From NCBI GenBank assembly GCA_030665965.1, contig DAOUYT010000004.1, forward strand, positions 1 to 35,816: a stretch of 35,816 nucleotides of DNA. Reading direction: 5' to 3'. The translations under genes were made by a program, and so were the position numbers. The stretch comes from a bacterium. Its GTDB lineage: Bacteria; Patescibacteriota; Minisyncoccia; Minisyncoccales; JANBVM01. The notes below the pieces were generated by a model, which made no database searches, was not told the origin of the DNA, and saw only the letters and a program-made list of their open reading frames with translations. Position 1 is the stretch's first letter. Every line of letters starts with the position of its first letter. This document shows, one piece after another, positions 32,637-35,816 of the stretch.

Positions 32637-33338
32637 ATGAAAAAACAAAATAAAAGAGCGGTGATTATTCTAGGTCCTCCAGGTTCCGGGAAAGGAACCC
32701 AGTCTGAATTATTGGCAGAAAAACTTAACCTTTTTCATTTAGAAACAAGTGAGATTATTGAGAAAAATTTAGCCAATGTCAAGAAAAGTGATTTTGTAAG
32801 GGTAAAGAATAAAAAATATTTCTTGTTTGATGAAATAAAATTAAGACAATCAGGGGAATTAATGAGTCCTCCCTTAATCACTTTTTGGACAAAGAAAAAA
32901 ATCAAGGAGCTGGCAAAGGAAGGAGAAGGAATAGTTACGTCTGGCTCTTCCCGTACTCTTTATGAGGCAAAGGAATTAATACCTCTTTTGAAAAAACTAT
33001 ATGGCAGCAGAAACATTCAGGTAATTTTGATTAACCTGACTGAAAAAGAATCCATATGGAGGAATTCTCATCGAAGAACCTGTAAACTCATGCGCCATAC
33101 CATTTTATATACCAAAGACACTGCCAAACTCACCAGATGTCCCTTTGACGGTTCAAGATTAATACTTCGCAAAGATGATAAGCCAGCAGTAATTAAGATA
33201 AGACTGAAAGAATACAAAGAGAGAACATTTCCTTTGATTGATTATTTTAAAAAACAGAAATTAAAAGTGATAAGAATAAATGGTTCTCCTTCTCCAGCCG
33301 TTGTTTTTAGGAATGTTTTAAAACGTCTTAAGGCATGA
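32637..33338 (+). CDS. adk: Adenylate kinase of the spc operon
   Basis: The 233-residue protein has the P-loop ILGPPGSGKGTQSELLAEKL (about residues 11-30). The usual DGFPRT motif is replaced by TSGSSRTLYEA, keeping the arginine. The LID begins RRTCKLMRH and contains TRCPFDGSRL, so only two of the usual four zinc-site residues are cysteines. It should interconvert AMP, ADP and ATP. It overlaps Map by 4 bases (ATGA). A decayed relative lies just after Map, and a third family member is encoded at 15175. Confidence 0.88.
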   Translation: MKKQNKRAVIILGPPGSGKGTQSELLAEKLNLFHLETSEIIEKNLANVKKSDFVRVKNKKYFLFDEIKLRQSGELMSPPLITFWTKKKIKELAKEGEGIVTSGSSRTLYEAKELIPLLKKLYGSRNIQVILINLTEKESIWRNSHRRTCKLMRHTILYTKDTAKLTRCPFDGSRLILRKDDKPAVIKIRLKEYKERTFPLIDYFKKQKLKVIRINGSPSPAVVFRNVLKRLKA

Positions 33339-34084
33339 TTCCCATAAAATCAAAAGAAGAAATTGAAATAATGAGGGAGGGTGGTAATATTCTGGCAATA
33401 ATAATGAAGGAACTGGAAAAAAGAGTAGAACCTGGCATTGCCACCATACAGCTAGATAGGCTTGCTGAAAGCCTTATTTTTAAATACGGTGGCAAACCAT
33501 CATTTAAGGGATACCAAGGGTATCCTGCAGCTTTGTGTGTTTCAATAAACAAGGAGATTGTCCATGCAGTGCCTTCCCAGAGAATAGTAGAAGGAGGAGA
33601 TATAATATCCTTGGATCTGGGTTTTTTTTACAAAGGTTTTCATGCTGATATGGCAGTTACCTTAGCTGTGGGAGATGTTAGCTCTGAAGCAAGGAGATTG
33701 TTAAGAGCAACAAAAAAAGCCTTAAAAAGAGGGATTAAAAAGGCCAGGTCGGGAAATACCTTTGGTGACATCTCAAACACCATTCAGAGATATACAGAAG
33801 ATCAGGGTTTTAGTGTTGTAAGAGATCTTTGCGGTCATGGCATTGGCAGGGAGTTACATGAAGAACCCAAGATTTTAAACTATGGAAAACGTCATTCAGG
33901 ACCTGAAATTAAAGAGGGAATGTGTTTTTGTATTGAACCCATGTTGACTCTGGGAGGATGGGAGATAAAGAAATCAGAAGATGGTTTTGGTTATGAAACC
34001 CGAGACAATTCTCTGTCTTGCCATTTTGAGCATACAATGGTGGTAACCAAACAAGGTTGTCAGATACTGACAAGCCTTCAATGA
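33335..34084 (+). CDS. map: Methionine aminopeptidase, type I
   Basis: The 249-residue enzyme removes the initiator methionine. Metal ligands are visible in LDLGFFYKGFHADMAVT (two Asp), LCGHGIGRELHEEP (His), CIEPMLTLG (Glu) and the final Glu in CHFEHTMVVT. It starts inside the adk stop (ATGA). IF-1 and the S13-S11 genes, which usually come next, are absent. Confidence 0.95.
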   Translation: MIPIKSKEEIEIMREGGNILAIIMKELEKRVEPGIATIQLDRLAESLIFKYGGKPSFKGYQGYPAALCVSINKEIVHAVPSQRIVEGGDIISLDLGFFYKGFHADMAVTLAVGDVSSEARRLLRATKKALKRGIKKARSGNTFGDISNTIQRYTEDQGFSVVRDLCGHGIGRELHEEPKILNYGKRHSGPEIKEGMCFCIEPMLTLGGWEIKKSEDGFGYETRDNSLSCHFEHTMVVTKQGCQILTSLQ

Positions 34085-34093
34085 GAAGAGTAA

Positions 34094-34625
34094 AAAAAAT
34101 ATTATTTCGGGAAAGAAAAACAATTATGGAGAGCAGGTAAGGTATGGGATCCCTCATTTGTGATTTATTTTGTAAAAGAAAAAATTAGATCATTGTTTAA
34201 AGAAGAGAAAGGAATTATTTTTTCTGGTTCTCCACACACTGTTTACGAAGCAAAAGAAGTAATTCCTTTATTGAAAGCTTTATGGGCAGGAAAATATTAA
34301 AGTCGTTTTGATTGAAATCAGCTCTGAAGAAACAATGTTCAGGAATTCTCATAGAAGAATCTGTGAATTAATGCGTCATCCAATTTTATATAACAAAGAG
34401 ACCAAAACTCTTAAACATTTTCCCTTAGATGGTTCTAAGTTAATTAAAAGAGAAGGACTTGATGATCCTAAAACGATTAAAACAAGATTATAGGTATATA
34501 AAAAAAAGACACATCATGTTTTAGAAATTTTTAAAGAAGAAAAAATAGAAGTTAAAAAAATTAACGGTGGACAAACAATAGCTAATGTTTATGACGATAT
34601 TCTTAAAATTATAAAAAAAAATAAC
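34094..34625 (+). pseudogene. Decayed second adenylate kinase
   Basis: Sequence homologous to the last two thirds of the spc adenylate kinase can be read after Map, but it is broken in several ways. The P-loop part is missing; the frame is closed upstream by TAA at 34091. Homology runs from GKVWDPSFVIYF through IIFSGSPHTVYEAKEVIPLLKAL. At about 34283 the frame shifts (one extra or two missing bases) to QENIKVVLIEISSEETMFRNSHRRICELMRH. A TAG at 34491-34493 then interrupts KTRL and VYKKKT, and similarity continues to about 34610. The Arg of the substrate motif (SSRT in the intact copy) is His here (SPHT). It lies three genes' space from its intact relative, fitting an old tandem duplication now decaying. 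Confidence 0.85.
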
Positions 34626-34653
34626 TTGACATATTATTTTTATAATGTAACAT
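34626..34653 (+). promoter_or_regulatory. Putative promoter of the MazG-like gene
   Basis: A consensus TTGACA (34626-34631) is followed after 16 bases by TAACAT (34648-34653). Better TATAAT boxes at 34641 and 34655 have poor spacing (9 and 23), so the -10 assignment is uncertain. Confidence 0.4.
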
Positions 34654-34730
34654 TTATAATACTTTATGATTGAAGTATCCAAAAGAAGAAAAGAGTTAGT
34701 TACAAAATAAAAGAAAGGAGGTAAAACATT

Positions 34731-35081
34731 ATGAAAAAGGAAATTACAATTAGAAGCCTACAGAATTGGGATAGGGATTTTTCAAAAAGAAAAGGAATTG
34801 AATTTTCAGAAGAAGAATTGATACTGATGTCTATATGAAAACTTATTGAAGAGGTTGGAGAAGTATCAAAAGCGCTTCATGAAAAAGATTGGAAGAATAT
34901 TCAGGGAGAAGTCTGTGATGTTGTTATTTTTGCATTGAAAATTGCAAATATCGCAGAAGATATTCACGGAGCAGAAGAATTATCGAAAGTATTTAAGAAA
35001 AAAATAGAGTATAGTGAGGCAAGGAAATTCAATAGAAAGACAAAAATATTCAACAAAGCAGATGGAGACCAATTTAAATAG
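34731..35081 (+). pseudogene. MazG-like pyrophosphohydrolase, interrupted by in-frame TGA
   Basis: A perfect Shine-Dalgarno sequence (AAAGGAGG) precedes the ATG at 34731. The 116-codon frame encodes a MazG-type domain: KLIEEVGEVSKAL carries the Glu-Glu-x-x-Glu motif and GEVCDVVIFALKIANI carries the Glu-x-x-Asp motif, the Mg2+ and nucleotide-phosphate ligands. MazG enzymes hydrolyse nucleoside triphosphates to monophosphates. Codon 36 (34836-34838) is TGA, just before the first metal-ligand helix, between LILMSI and KLIEEVGEV. No restart codon lies between it and the motif, so without readthrough no active enzyme is made. The gene ends in TAG. The region contains an old duplicate gene as well, so decay is plausible, but a sequence error cannot be excluded. 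Confidence 0.75.
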
Positions 35082-35150
35082 AGTCTTGTGTTAACATAAA
35101 GAACATTAAGAATATTAAAAATTAAATAAAAAGGAAAGGAGGTGATTTAG

Positions 35151-35816
35151 ATGATTAAACCAGAAAAAGACAGATATGACTTGGTGTTAGTTAATACTCC
35201 CACCAAAGATTATTCTAAATTCAGTGGAAATGATGAAAATTTTATCCCACCGATAGGACTAGGCAGTATAGCAACTTATGTAGAAGAATTTGGATTTACT
35301 GTTGGAATACTTGATGCTGATGCTCTAACATTGTCCCTAAACAAGATTGTGGAGTATTTAAAAGAAGTTGAAACAAACTATGTTGGACTTAATGCCACAT
35401 CAGAGAATATTGGTATCGCTGTAAAAATAGCAAAAAGACTTGTTCCCAAAAAAGTGATTATTGGAGGAGTTCACACGTCGCTTACACCTGAAGAAACTGC
35501 TGAGAAATATCCATTTCTTTATGCTGTAGTACACGGCGAGGGAGAATACCCAGTGAGATGTATCTTGGAAGGAATGAATATTGAAGATGTTCCAGGTATA
35601 GCATTTAAAAAAGGAAAAAGGGTAATAGTAAATATTAGAGGTAAATTTTTGGATTTGAATTTATTACCAACAATTAACAGGAAGTTTTTTGAGCCCATTG
35701 AAAGAGAATTTCATTTGATATCTTCGAGAGGTTGTCCGCATAATTGTGCATTTTGTGCTTCGCCTGTTTTATGTGGAAGGATTGTACGATTTATTCCAAT
35801 AGGAGCTGTTGTCAAA
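35151..35816 (+). CDS. B12-binding radical SAM protein (partial, 3' end outside window)
   Basis: The frame is open for 222 codons to the window end. It begins MIKPEKDRYDLVLVNTP after a perfect AAAGGAGGTGAT ribosome-binding site. Residues 10-140 form a B12-binding-like Rossmann domain with IPPIGLGSIATYVEEFGF, VGLNATSENIGIAVKIAK, and VIIGGVHTSLTPEE followed by VVHGEGEYPV. The radical SAM cluster motif SSRGCPHNCAFC (Cys-x3-Cys-x2-Cys) lies at about residues 184-195. Such enzymes carry out radical methylations or rearrangements on lipids, RNA or natural products; the substrate cannot be predicted. With its strong ribosome-binding site and position after the MazG-like gene, it seems to be part of an accessory cluster unrelated to ribosomal proteins. 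Confidence 0.9.
   Translation, partial: MIKPEKDRYDLVLVNTPTKDYSKFSGNDENFIPPIGLGSIATYVEEFGFTVGILDADALTLSLNKIVEYLKEVETNYVGLNATSENIGIAVKIAKRLVPKKVIIGGVHTSLTPEETAEKYPFLYAVVHGEGEYPVRCILEGMNIEDVPGIAFKKGKRVIVNIRGKFLDLNLLPTINRKFFEPIEREFHLISSRGCPHNCAFCASPVLCGRIVRFIPIGAVVK

Noticed and set aside
34641-34660. Two TATAAT boxes after TTGACA at 34626 as a tandem promoter
   Set aside because: Spacings of 9 and 23 bases are outside the usual range for that -35 box; a weaker TAACAT fits better.
12371-35081. Full reassignment of TAG, or of TGA to glycine as in Gracilibacteria and Absconditabacteria
   Set aside because: TAG ends EF-G, EF-Tu, S19, S14, L6, ZIP and the zinc-ribbon gene at family-typical positions, and TGA ends DUF362, MvaD, Map and others. 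Only one in-frame TGA was seen.
1-35816. CRISPR arrays, insertion sequences, prophage or toxin-antitoxin modules
   Set aside because: No regularly spaced direct repeats, transposase or integrase motifs, or paired toxin-antitoxin genes were seen on either strand.

Overview
The window looks like part of a small, AT-rich bacterial genome of the Candidate Phyla Radiation (Patescibacteria), most likely a Parcubacteria-type lineage. The main evidence is the long str-S10-spc ribosomal block, whose protein peculiarities fit that group: no L30 gene between S5 and L15, an enlarged S12 loop, lysine-rich extensions on L23, L22 and L18, and many genes without a Shine-Dalgarno sequence. No taxonomic search was run, so this is inference.

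Layout. Positions 1-5006 hold the 3' part of a giant modular surface protein (fibronectin-III-like and IPT/TIG-like modules, a 29-residue helical repeat and a C-terminal carboxypeptidase-regulatory-like domain), then a small membrane-anchored coiled-coil protein. Positions 5271-8286 carry a DUF362 protein and two late mevalonate-pathway enzymes (diphosphomevalonate decarboxylase and phosphomevalonate kinase). Positions 8351-9463 carry a ZIP metal transporter and a ferritin-like protein of the encapsulin-cargo type. Next come an orphan soluble histidine kinase on the minus strand, a truncated secreted protein, and a membrane pyrophosphatase split by an in-frame amber codon. Positions 12774-16242 contain an HD-domain protein, a zinc-ribbon protein, a hairpin-rich spacer, a small orphan gene, a ComEC-like metallo-hydrolase and an atypical adenylate kinase. 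Positions 16249-16746 contain a candidate structured RNA facing tRNA-Pro(GGG) and L28. A site-2 protease precedes the ribosomal block.

The ribosomal block (17547-34084) runs S12, S7, EF-G, EF-Tu, S10, L3, L4, L23, L2, S19, L22, S3, L16, L29, S17, L14, L24, L5, S14, S8, L6, L18, S5, L15, SecY, adenylate kinase and Map. The usual continuation (IF-1, L36, S13, S11 and so on) is not seen. Instead there is a decayed second adenylate kinase, a MazG-like gene with an in-frame TGA, and the start of a B12-binding radical SAM gene that runs off the window.

The most notable observations are an amber codon at the invariant glutamine of L16; a stop-start (TAGATG) split of the membrane pyrophosphatase; loss of the P-loop aspartate in EF-Tu; a candidate RNA of about 160 nt with its own promoter, closing stem and terminator; a recurrent AAAGGTCGA element near the predicted 5' ends of several transcripts; and an encapsulin-type ferritin-like gene with no shell gene nearby. 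I did not find a defence island, a CRISPR array or a transposase.
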